Below, in pieces: positions 10,033 to 17,203 of a stretch of DNA of 64,000 nt (its first letter is position 1; the number at the start of each line of letters is the position of its first letter). This DNA is from Pseudotabrizicola algicola (lineage in GTDB: Bacteria; Pseudomonadota; Alphaproteobacteria; Rhodobacterales; Rhodobacteraceae). The stretch lies in the NCBI RefSeq assembly GCF_010915705.1, contig NZ_JAAIKE010000003.1, positions 571,129-635,128 of the forward strand, written 5' to 3'. A model generated the notes under the pieces. It did no database searches and had not been told where the DNA came from. It saw only the letters and a program-made list of their open reading frames with translations. Made by a program: the position numbers and the translations under genes.

Positions 10033-10746
10033 TCAGCGGCGCGACCGGCGCTTGGTCTCCGGTCGGTCCTTCGATTTCATCACCGCCGCCAGCCGCGCAC
10101 CGATGCCCTGACTGCCCTTCACCGAGGGGTGAATCCGGTCCGGTCCGTGATAGCTAGTGTCACGATAGGGCACCAGATCGGCCATCGGCACGAAGGTTAC
10201 TCCGGCGTCGAACCCCGCCATCAGCGCCAGACGGCGGTCAAGTTCGTTCCCTGCCGGACCGCAATGCTTGATCGGCGTTCCCATGCCCGGATTGCGCAGA
10301 TAGCCCGCATAGACCACCCGCGCCCCGCTCGCGCGGATGCGCGCCACATGCGCCGGAATGGTGCCGGACCGCCCGTCCGCCGAAACCAGCCGGTTGAGCA
10401 CGCCCTGACACAGGCTGCAGCCGCAGCCCAGAAGCAGGTCATTGCCGCCCCCGTTCATCACCACCCAGTCCCAGTCGCCCTCGCGGTATTGCGATTCAAG
10501 CCGCATCCCGGCAGCGCCCGTCAGGGGCAAGGGGTGGAAATAGCGCGCGCCGAACACAGACCTGTCCAGCACCTCCTGCCCAAGCTCGGCCTCCAGCACA
10601 TCGGCCACCGCCCGGTTGCTGGCGCGATTGGTCGCGAACATCGAATCGCCCAGCAGCAGGATGCGCGCCGCGCTGCCCTGCGCGACAGGTTCGCCGCAGC
10701 CAAACAGCGCCGCCAGCGCCACCAGCATCAATGTGATCCGAATCAT
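10033..10746 (-). CDS. SGNH/GDSL-family hydrolase, predicted lipoprotein
   Basis: The 237-residue product starts with a lipoprotein signal (MIRITLMLVALAALFGCG, lipobox LFGC with Cys 17) and then an SGNH hydrolase fold: block I LLLGDSMF with the nucleophile Ser, block III VMNGGGNDLLL, and block V GPDRIHPS with the catalytic Asp and His. It is probably an outer-membrane or periplasmic esterase/acylhydrolase. A cysteine-rich patch, LLLGCGCSLCQG, follows block III and is unusual for the family. The substrate is unknown. It is alone on the minus strand, 285 nt upstream of mreB. Confidence 0.82.
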   Translation of the reverse strand: MIRITLMLVALAALFGCGEPVAQGSAARILLLGDSMFATNRASNRAVADVLEAELGQEVLDRSVFGARYFHPLPLTGAAGMRLESQYREGDWDWVVMNGGGNDLLLGCGCSLCQGVLNRLVSADGRSGTIPAHVARIRASGARVVYAGYLRNPGMGTPIKHCGPAGNELDRRLALMAGFDAGVTFVPMADLVPYRDTSYHGPDRIHPSVKGSQGIGARLAAVMKSKDRPETKRRSRR

Positions 10747-10926
10747 GCTCTGCTCGTTCCCGTCGTCCGAAGGGCAGACTGATCACGCAACAAGGGCGAG
10801 ACGGTGGCGAGCCTTGGTCATCCCTATGGCCTGCACCTTGTTCAAACACTCCTCTTTGCGCCGCCCGCTGCGCGCGCCGGCCCCGCAGGCATACAGGGCC
10901 GACACTCGGGGGCCAGCCGCTGCGTC

Positions 10927-12504
10927 TCACTTGCCGTGATAGCTCACCGTCTTGGTGTCGGTGCCCGGCGCGGTCTTCTGCCGCCGCACGATCAGCTTGT
11001 TCAGCGCGTTGATATAGGCGCGCGTCGAGGCTACGATGGTATCGGTATCGGCCGAGGCGCCGGTGACGATCCGGCCCTCCTCTTGCAGGCGCACCGAAAC
11101 CGTGGCCTGTGCATCGGTGCCTTCGGTCACGGCATGCACCTGATAGACCTCGAGCCGCGCCTTGTGCGGGAACAGCATCTTCACGCAGTTGAAGGCGGCA
11201 TCCACCGGACCGTCGCCGGTGGCGTCGATATGGTGCTCCACCCCGTCGATCGACAGCACCATATCGGCCTCTTGCGGGCCTTCGGTGCCGCAGATCACCC
11301 GCAGCTTCTTCAATTGCAGGTATTCATGCGCGTCATTGGTCTGCTCGTCCGCGACCAATGCGATCAGGTCGTCGTCATAGACCTCCTTCTTGCGGTCGGC
11401 GAGCGCCTTGAACCGCACGAAGACGTCGTTCAACTGGTTGTCGGCCAGCTCCACGCCCAGCTCTTTCAGCTTGGCGCGCAGGGCCGCGCGGCCCGAATGC
11501 TTGCCCATCGCGATGTTCTTCTGCACCAGCCCGATATCCTCGGGGCGCATGATCTCGAAGGTCTCGACATTCTTCAGCACGCCATCCTGATGGATGCCGC
11601 TTTCGTGCAGGAAGGCGTTCTTGCCCACGATGGCCTTGTTGAACTGCACCTGAAAGCCGGAAACGCTGGCGACGCGGCGCGACAGGTTCATGATCTTGGT
11701 GGTGTCGATGCCGGTGCGGAAGGGCATGATGTCATTGCGGACCTTCATCGCCATCACGACTTCTTCGAGCGCGGTGTTGCCCGCGCGCTCGCCCAGACCG
11801 TTGATCGTGCATTCGATCTGCCGCGCGCCCGCCTCGACCGCCGCGAGGGAGTTCGCCGTCGCCATGCCCAGGTCATTGTGGCAATGGGTGGCAAAGATGA
11901 TGCTGTCTGCCCCCGGCACCCGCTCGAGCAGCATGCGGATCAGATCGGCACTTTCGCGCGGCGCGGTATAGCCCACGGTGTCGGGAATGTTGATGGTGGT
12001 CGCGCCCGCCTTGATGGCGATCTCCACCACGCGGCAGAGGTAATCATGTTCGGTCCGCGTCGCATCCATCGGCGACCATTGCACGTTGTCGCACAGGTTG
12101 CGCGCATGGGTCACCGTATCGTGGATGCGCTCGGCCATCTGGTCCATGTCGAGGTTCGGAATGGCGCGGTGCAGCGGGGAAGTGCCGATGAAGGTGTGGA
12201 TGCGGGGGCTGGCCGCATGCTTCACCGCCTCCCAGCAGCGGTCGATATCCTTGTAATTGGCGCGGGCCAATCCGCAGATGGTGGAGTTTTTCGAGCGCTT
12301 CGCGATTTCGGTCACGGCGGCGAAGTCGCCTTCGGAGGCGATGGGAAAGCCCGCCTCGATGATATCCACCCCCATCTCGTCCAGGAGGCTGGCGATCTCC
12401 AGCTTTTCCTCATGGGTCATGGTGGCGCCGGGGCTTTGTTCGCCATCGCGCAAGGTGGTGTCGAAGATGAAAACGCGGTCCTGCGATGGGGTGGCAGCGG
12501 TCAT
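10927..12504 (-). CDS. leuA: 2-isopropylmalate synthase
   Basis: LeuA condenses acetyl-CoA with 2-oxoisovalerate, the first committed step of leucine synthesis. The 525-residue product has the TIM-barrel catalytic domain (FDTTLRDGEQSPGATMT, HCHNDLGMATANSLAAVEAG with the metal-binding HxH, and GLGERAGNTALEEVVMA), a linker with HESGIHQDGVL, and the C-terminal regulatory domain that binds leucine (LQLKKLRVICGTEG, ATGDGPVDAAFNCV, VTGASADTDTIVAS). AAGGAT lies upstream of the ATG. A leucine-rich leader peptide precedes it, so attenuation is likely in addition to feedback inhibition. Confidence 0.97.
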   Translation of the reverse strand: MTAATPSQDRVFIFDTTLRDGEQSPGATMTHEEKLEIASLLDEMGVDIIEAGFPIASEGDFAAVTEIAKRSKNSTICGLARANYKDIDRCWEAVKHAASPRIHTFIGTSPLHRAIPNLDMDQMAERIHDTVTHARNLCDNVQWSPMDATRTEHDYLCRVVEIAIKAGATTINIPDTVGYTAPRESADLIRMLLERVPGADSIIFATHCHNDLGMATANSLAAVEAGARQIECTINGLGERAGNTALEEVVMAMKVRNDIMPFRTGIDTTKIMNLSRRVASVSGFQVQFNKAIVGKNAFLHESGIHQDGVLKNVETFEIMRPEDIGLVQKNIAMGKHSGRAALRAKLKELGVELADNQLNDVFVRFKALADRKKEVYDDDLIALVADEQTNDAHEYLQLKKLRVICGTEGPQEADMVLSIDGVEHHIDATGDGPVDAAFNCVKMLFPHKARLEVYQVHAVTEGTDAQATVSVRLQEEGRIVTGASADTDTIVASTRAYINALNKLIVRRQKTAPGTDTKTVSYHGK

Positions 12505-12590
12505 GGGTCTGTATCCTTGATGTTCTGTGCTTGTCCTTGGCGGGCGCTGTTCACCTCCGAGCGGTCGCGCCCAAGGGCACGCTCAGAGGC
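12505..12590 (-). promoter_or_regulatory. leuA attenuator-like hairpin region
   Basis: RNA read from the minus strand can form two competing structures. Arms 12580-12589 (CCUCUGAGCG) and 12554-12563 (CGCUCGGAGG) pair over 10 bp including one G-U; the first arm contains the last Leu codon and stop of the leader peptide. A second stem uses CCUUGGGCGC, inside that loop, with GCGCCC..CCAAGG further down. The Leu codon run GCUUCUCCUU can also pair with AAGGACAAGC close to leuA. No U-tract is visible, so control could be at transcription or at translation start. Confidence 0.5.
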
Positions 12591-12672
12591 AGCTAAGGAG
12601 AAGCAGACCACGGGAGGACGACAGGGCGGCGGCGGCCCCGTTGCAACATGCGATATGTGTGTCCCGTGTCAT
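12583..12672 (-). CDS. Candidate leucine leader peptide upstream of leuA
   Basis: A 29-codon reading frame ends 78 nt upstream of leuA and finishes SSSRGLLLLSCL, giving a cluster of five leucines in the last seven residues (codons CUG CUU CUC CUU AGC UGC CUC UGA). This is the form expected of an amino-acid attenuation peptide for a leucine gene. There is no clear Shine-Dalgarno; a GATAAT 13 nt upstream of the ATG could be a -10 element giving a nearly leaderless message. The frame is open further upstream, so the start is inferred. Confidence 0.6.
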   Translation of the reverse strand: MTRDTHIACCNGAAAALSSSRGLLLLSCL

Positions 12673-12753
12673 GCGCGCGACGATTATCCACGGCGGGACG
12701 AATGTAAAGGGGGAAATCTCGCCCCGGCTGCAGGCAAGGACAGGCTGGCCGTG

Positions 12754-12811
12754 CCGGAGGCGGGGGGCCGTCGCGGGCGGCATCGAGCCACCCGCGACGG
12801 CGTTGCCACGG
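12754..12811 (+). repeat. Structured repeat, copy A (upstream of the SDR gene)
   Basis: The element contains a 10-bp perfect stem, 12768-12777 with 12791-12800, around a loop holding GGCATCGAGCC, and ends with the conserved CGGCGTTGCCACGG. Copy B at 15263 shares both flanks and the loop but has a different stem sequence that still pairs. The function is unknown; a structured RNA or a dispersed hairpin repeat are both possible. Confidence 0.75.
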
Positions 12812-12850
12812 CATGCCCCGCCCGGCGCGCGGGGTCTTGCGGGCGCAGCG

Positions 12851-12901
12851 CCGGAGGCAAGGGGCGGATGCCTCCGGCGGGAGTATTTGGCAAAGCAGCA
12901 A
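12851..12901 (+). repeat. Hairpin plus GAGTATTTGG-type intergenic repeat
   Basis: A GC-rich 9-bp hairpin is followed directly by GGGAGTATTTGG and an A/G/C-rich tail CAAAGCAGCAA. The same word occurs in both inner arms at 2932 and 2984, and diverged copies follow hairpins at 23703 and lie inverted at 15421. It looks like a genome-wide intergenic repeat of this bacterium. Confidence 0.65.
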
Positions 12902-13075
12902 GGGCTGCGTGGCGGCCTGGAAGGCCGGGCGGCGGCCTGCGCCTTGTGGCAAGCGGTTGATTGTGCAGCGCGCGGGCGCGGGTGGCGGACGGCGGCCGGG
13001 GTTGATTGCGTTCGGGGTCGCCCTAGCTGGCCCGCGGCGGGACAGATGGGCAGTCAAGCAGGCAGGGGGGTGGCG

Positions 13076-13738
13076 ATGCGGGCTTTGGTGGTGGGCGCGT
13101 CCGGCGGGATCGGGCAGGCGCTGGCAGCGCGGCTGGAGGCGCAGGGCGCGCAGGTCACCCGTCTGTCGCGCCGTGCCGACGGGCTCGACCTGACCGATGA
13201 GGCCAGCCTTCTGCGTGTTCTTGGCGGGCTCGAGGGCAGCTTCGAGCGCATTGTGGTTGCCACGGGGGCGCTGGAGCTGAACGGGGTTGCGCCCGAAAAG
13301 GCGCTGCGCAGCCTTGATCCGGCTGCGATGGCGGCGCAGTTCGCGCTGAACGCGACGGGGCCGGCGCTTGTGCTCAAGCATGCCGTGCGGTTGCTGCCGC
13401 GTGACCGCCCGTCGGTGTTTGCGGCGCTGTCGGCGCGGGTCGGCAGCATCGGCGACAACCGTCTGGGCGGCTGGCACAGCTATCGTGCGGCGAAGGCGGC
13501 GCTGAACCAGTTCATCCACACCGGCGCGATCGAGGTGGCGCGCAGCCACAGGCAGGCGGTGGTCGTTTGCCTGCATCCCGGCACGGTGGATACGCCCTTG
13601 ACCCGCGCCTATGCGGGCGGGCATCCGGTGGTCAGCCCCGATCAGGCGGCGGGCAACCTTCTGGCGGTGATGGAGGTCCTGCGGCCCGAGCAGACGGGGG
13701 GCTTTTTCGATTGGCAGGGTAAGGAGATACCGTGGTGA
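13076..13738 (+). CDS. Short-chain dehydrogenase/reductase (SDR), C-factor-like
   Basis: The 220-residue product is an NAD(P)-dependent SDR. It opens with the Rossmann motif VVGASGGIGQALAARL, has NATGPALVLKHA, a catalytic Ser region (AALSARVGSIGDN) and the active-site YRAAKAALN (Tyr-x-x-x-Lys), then HPGTVDTPLTRAY, typical of the C-factor-like group. ATG 13076 follows GGGGGG. Its end overlaps the start of the photolyase gene (GTG 13732), so the two are translationally coupled. The substrate is unknown. Confidence 0.9.
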   Translation: MRALVVGASGGIGQALAARLEAQGAQVTRLSRRADGLDLTDEASLLRVLGGLEGSFERIVVATGALELNGVAPEKALRSLDPAAMAAQFALNATGPALVLKHAVRLLPRDRPSVFAALSARVGSIGDNRLGGWHSYRAAKAALNQFIHTGAIEVARSHRQAVVVCLHPGTVDTPLTRAYAGGHPVVSPDQAAGNLLAVMEVLRPEQTGGFFDWQGKEIPW

Positions 13739-15261
13739 GGCGGCTTGTCCTGATCCTTGGCGACCAGTTGAGCGCGGGGCTGAGCGCCTTGCGTGCCGCC
13801 GATCCCGCGCGCGATGTGGTGGTGATGGCCGAAGTCGAGGCCGAGGGGCGCTATGTGCCGCACCATCCGCAAAAGATCGCGCTGATCCTTTCTGCCATGC
13901 GCCACTTTGCCGAAGCGTTGCGCGCGGCGGGCTGGACGGTGGCCTACAGCCGGCTGGACGATGCGGACAACAGCCAGAGCATCACCGGAGAGCTTTTGCG
14001 CCGGGCCGAAGCCCTCGGCGCGGCGCAGGTGCTGGCGACCCGCCCGGGAGAGTGGCGCCTGATCACTGCGCTGGAAGATCTGCCCCTGCCGGTCACCCTG
14101 TTGCCGGATGACCGGTTTCTCTGCGCAGAGGCGGAGTTCGCCGCCTGGGCCGAGGGGCGCAAGCAGCTGCGGATGGAATGGTTCTACCGCGAGATGCGGC
14201 GCAAGACCGGTCTTTTGATGGAGGACGGGCAGCCTGCCGGCGGGCAGTGGAACTATGACCACGACAACCGCAAACCGGCAAAGCCGGATCTGTTCCGCCC
14301 GCGCCCGCCGCGCTTTGCCCCCGATGCCATCACGGAGGAGGTGCTGGCCCTGGTCGAGGCGCGCTTCTCCGGCCATTTTGGCCGACTGCACCCGTTCGGC
14401 TGGGCGGTGACGCGGGCGGATGCCCTGCGCGCGCTGGAATGGTTTATCGACTCTGCCCTGCCGCGCTTTGGCGACGAGCAGGATGCGATGCTGGCCGATG
14501 ACCCGACGCTGAGCCATTCCCTGCTGTCGCCCTATCTCAACATCGGGCTGTTGTCGCCGCTGGAGGTCTGCACCGCAGCCGAGGCGGCCTATGCGGCGGG
14601 CAAGGCGCCTCTGAATGCGGTGGAAGGGTTCATCCGGCAGATCATCGGCTGGCGCGAGTTTGTCAGGGGCATCTACATGCTGCACGGGCCGGATTACGCG
14701 GGGCAGAATGCGCTGGGGGCCAGCCGCGCCTTGCCGCCGCTCTACTGGGGGGAAAAGACCGATATGGCATGCCTCGCCCATGCGGTCGGGCAGACCCGCG
14801 ATCTGGCCTATGCCCATCATATCCAGCGGCTGATGGTGACAGGCAATTTCGCGCTTTTGGCGGGGATCAGCCCGCAGGCTTTGCACGAATGGTATCTGTC
14901 GGTCTATGTCGATGCCTTCGAATGGGTCGAGGCCCCGAACACCATCGGGATGAGCCAGTTTGCCGATGGCGGCGTGCTGGGGTCGAAGCCCTATGCCGCC
15001 TCGGGGGCCTATATCGACAGGCAATCCGATTATTGCGGGGGATGCCGTTACAAGGTCGCGCAGAAAACCGGGCCGGGGGCCTGCCCGTTCAATCTGCTCT
15101 ACTGGGATTTCCTGCTGCGCCACCGTGCGCGCTTTGCCGGTAATCCGCGCATGGCCCAGATGTATCGCACCTGGGACAAGATGGATGAGGCGCGCAAGGC
15201 CGACACGTTGTCCGAGGCCGCCGTCTTTCTCCGGCGCCTCGATGCCGGAGAAAGGGTCTGA
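13732..15261 (+). CDS. FeS-containing prokaryotic (6-4) photolyase / cryptochrome
   Basis: This 509-residue flavoprotein belongs to the FeS bacterial cryptochrome/photolyase group, which repairs UV (6-4) photoproducts with light. Four cysteines spaced as in Agrobacterium PhrB are present: Cys 347, 435, 438 and 451 (SDYCGGCRYK and GACPFN), which would hold a 4Fe-4S cluster. The His pair of the (6-4) enzymes is at 362-363 (YAHHIQRLMV). The N-terminus (RRLVLILGDQLSAGLSAL) is the lumazine-type antenna domain. The GTG start 13732 has AAGGAG upstream and overlaps the SDR stop. Confidence 0.92.
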   Translation: MVRRLVLILGDQLSAGLSALRAADPARDVVVMAEVEAEGRYVPHHPQKIALILSAMRHFAEALRAAGWTVAYSRLDDADNSQSITGELLRRAEALGAAQVLATRPGEWRLITALEDLPLPVTLLPDDRFLCAEAEFAAWAEGRKQLRMEWFYREMRRKTGLLMEDGQPAGGQWNYDHDNRKPAKPDLFRPRPPRFAPDAITEEVLALVEARFSGHFGRLHPFGWAVTRADALRALEWFIDSALPRFGDEQDAMLADDPTLSHSLLSPYLNIGLLSPLEVCTAAEAAYAAGKAPLNAVEGFIRQIIGWREFVRGIYMLHGPDYAGQNALGASRALPPLYWGEKTDMACLAHAVGQTRDLAYAHHIQRLMVTGNFALLAGISPQALHEWYLSVYVDAFEWVEAPNTIGMSQFADGGVLGSKPYAASGAYIDRQSDYCGGCRYKVAQKTGPGACPFNLLYWDFLLRHRARFAGNPRMAQMYRTWDKMDEARKADTLSEAAVFLRRLDAGERV

Positions 15262-15262
15262 C

Positions 15263-15319
15263 CCGGAGCGGGGGGCCGCTGCAGCGGGCATCGAGCCCCC
15301 TGCAGCGGCGTTGCCACGG
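15263..15319 (+). repeat. Structured repeat, copy B (just after the photolyase gene)
   Basis: This begins 2 nt after the photolyase stop. It has a 9-bp stem, 15276-15284 (CCGCTGCAG) with 15300-15308 (CTGCAGCGG), the loop core GGCATCGAGCC and the 3' flank CGGCGTTGCCACGG, the same as copy A. It could serve as the terminator of the SDR-photolyase unit, although there is no T-run. Confidence 0.75.
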
Positions 15320-15584
15320 AAGGTTCTGGCCGGCGGCCTGACGGGGCAGGCGTCGGGAAAGTCCCTTCGGCCGCCGTCATGCGCCGGTCACAGCGCACCG
15401 CGATAAGGGGGGGCGCGCCTTTTCCGGATACTCTCTTGCTTGCGCGGTCAGGGGCGTGTTTGCTTGCGCGGTCACGGGCGTGTCGTGTCCGGTTCCGAAG
15501 CGCCCTCTGCGGAGCCAAGGCGGCGGCACGCCGACGCAGGCGACCTGAAAGGCGTGCGCGCGCAGCGCGCTCCGCTTGTTTCGC
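15320..15584. other. Intergenic region with a 24-bp tandem repeat
   Basis: Two adjacent 24-bp units beginning TTGCTTGCGCGGTCA lie at 15437-15460 and 15461-15484 with one mismatch. An inverted, diverged GAGTATTTGG-type sequence is at 15418-15434. No gene is supportable here. Confidence 0.6.
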
Positions 15585-17060
15585 TCAGGGCGTCGCGGGT
15601 GCCGGGCTGGCAGGCGTATCATCCTCGCCATCATCTGCCGGCTCTGGCTCCGGAGCGGGGGCAGGGCCCATCAGGATGCCGTTCTCCCAGATCCCCTCGG
15701 CGAACTGCCCGCTGGCATAGCGCAGCGTGCCCAGGCCCGCGCGGCGTCCCTTCACGAAGGCGCCCTCATAGACATCGCCATTGGGATAGGTCGCGATGCC
15801 GTTGCCTTCGATCTCTCCGCCAGCCCAGTCGCCGGTGTAGCGAAAGCCGTCCGGCCCCACGATCTCGCCCTTGCCGTGGCGCAGGCCGGCGAGGAAATCG
15901 CCCGTATAGACCGACCCGTCGGGATAGGTCGCCACGCCCTTTCCCTGCCGCTGGCCGCTGGCAAAGCTGCCCTCGTAGCTGTAGCCGTCCGCGAGCACCA
16001 GTTTGCCCTCGCCATCGGGCTGTGCGGCGCGGAAGCCGCCGGTATAGACCGCACCATTGGCATAGGTGGCGGTGCCGCTGCCTTCGATCACGCCTGCGGC
16101 CCATGTCCCCTCATAGCTGGACCCGTCGGCATAGGTGATCTTGCCCGTGCCATGCGCCTGGTCGTCGCGCACCTCGCCTTCATAGAGCGCGCCATCGGGA
16201 AAGCGGATGGACCCGGTGCCGGTCAGGCGGCCATCCACCCAGTCACCGTCGAGCACGGTGCCGTCCTTGGCGCGAAAGGTGCCTTTGCCGTTGCGCTTGT
16301 CGGCCATAAACTGGCCCTCGAAGACATCGCCGCCGGGATAGGTGGTCTTGCCCTGGCCCTGTCGCTGGCCCTCGGCAAAACCGCCCTCATAGGTATCGCC
16401 ATTGGGCTGGGTCAATTTGCCGGTGCCGGTGATCTGCCCGTTCATCCAGTCACCCACATAGGTCAGACCGTCGGGCATGGTCAGCGTGCCCTTGCCCTGA
16501 CGCTCGCCCGCGACAAGCCCGCCTTCATAGATCGCGCCATCGGCATAGGTGATCTTGCCGTTGCCTTCCTTCAGCCCCTCGGCCCAGCCGCCTTCGTAGC
16601 GGTAGCCGCCGGGGCCTTCCTGCACGCCTTGCCCGTGATGTTTGCCATCGACAAAGGCGCCGGTATAGACCGAGCCGTCAGGATAGCGCGCGACGCCCAT
16701 CCCGGTCATCTTGCCATCGGTCCAGTCGCCCTCATAGCTGCCGCCATTGGCATAGGAGATCTTGCCACGCCCCTCGGGCTTTCCGGCGGCGAACTGGCCT
16801 TCGTAGACCGAGCCGTTGGGATAGCGCGCCACGCCCTGGCCAAGGATTTCGCCCTGCACCCAGTCGCCCGTATAGCTGTAGCCATTGGGCAGGGTGTAGG
16901 TGCCGGTGCCGTGCTGGCGCCCGTTCAGGAAGGTGCCTTCATAGAAAGAGCCGTCGTCATATTGCTTGGTGACGATCTCTCCTTGCTGCGCACGCACGCC
17001 CAAGGGCAGGGCAAGGCCCAGAACCACCACCCCCAGCATCACCTTCATCCCGTGCCGCAT
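15585..17060 (-). CDS. Exported protein with 19 MORN repeats
   Basis: The 491-residue product has a signal peptide (MKVMLGVVVLGLALPLGVRAQ) and then about 19 consecutive 23-residue MORN repeats of the form YxGxWxxGxxxGxGxxxxxDGxx, from FYEGTFLNGRQHGTG to the last, FAEGIWENGILMG, then a short acidic Pro/Ala tail. MORN repeats form an extended beta-solenoid and often bind lipids or act as scaffolds. The export signal puts it in the periplasm or envelope. ATG 17060 has AGGGGGA upstream. It is divergent from nadE. No enzymatic domain is visible. Confidence 0.9.
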   Translation of the reverse strand: MRHGMKVMLGVVVLGLALPLGVRAQQGEIVTKQYDDGSFYEGTFLNGRQHGTGTYTLPNGYSYTGDWVQGEILGQGVARYPNGSVYEGQFAAGKPEGRGKISYANGGSYEGDWTDGKMTGMGVARYPDGSVYTGAFVDGKHHGQGVQEGPGGYRYEGGWAEGLKEGNGKITYADGAIYEGGLVAGERQGKGTLTMPDGLTYVGDWMNGQITGTGKLTQPNGDTYEGGFAEGQRQGQGKTTYPGGDVFEGQFMADKRNGKGTFRAKDGTVLDGDWVDGRLTGTGSIRFPDGALYEGEVRDDQAHGTGKITYADGSSYEGTWAAGVIEGSGTATYANGAVYTGGFRAAQPDGEGKLVLADGYSYEGSFASGQRQGKGVATYPDGSVYTGDFLAGLRHGKGEIVGPDGFRYTGDWAGGEIEGNGIATYPNGDVYEGAFVKGRRAGLGTLRYASGQFAEGIWENGILMGPAPAPEPEPADDGEDDTPASPAPATP

Positions 17061-17203
17061 CTCGGTCCCCCTGCCGCAATCGCTGCCAGAGCCTAGCGGG
17101 GCGGTTCCCGACTGACAAGCATCGCCGCCGGAAGGCCGCAATCACTTTCCCTTGGCGGACAACCTGCTAGAACCACATCACCCTGCTCGCGAAAGGTGCC
17201 GCC

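Larger units (their letters stand above)
12673..13075. other. Remainder of the intergenic region between leuA leader and SDR gene
   Basis: Besides copy A of the structured repeat, this stretch holds a 9-bp hairpin at 12851-12859/12870-12878 (CCGGAGGCA/TGCCTCCGG) followed at 12881-12901 by a GAGTATTTGG-type repeat. The rest, up to the GGGGGG Shine-Dalgarno of the SDR gene, is GC-rich and shows no supportable gene. Confidence 0.6.

Noticed and set aside
10804-12960. Plus-strand open frame of 718 codons opposite leuA
   Set aside because: Antisense shadow of leuA with no recognisable motifs; leuA itself is full length with all family blocks.
15700-17000. Regular DNA periodicity of about 69 bp, resembling a minisatellite or CRISPR array
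   Set aside because: The period equals the 23-residue MORN repeat and the frame is open throughout; there are no identical repeats with unique spacers.
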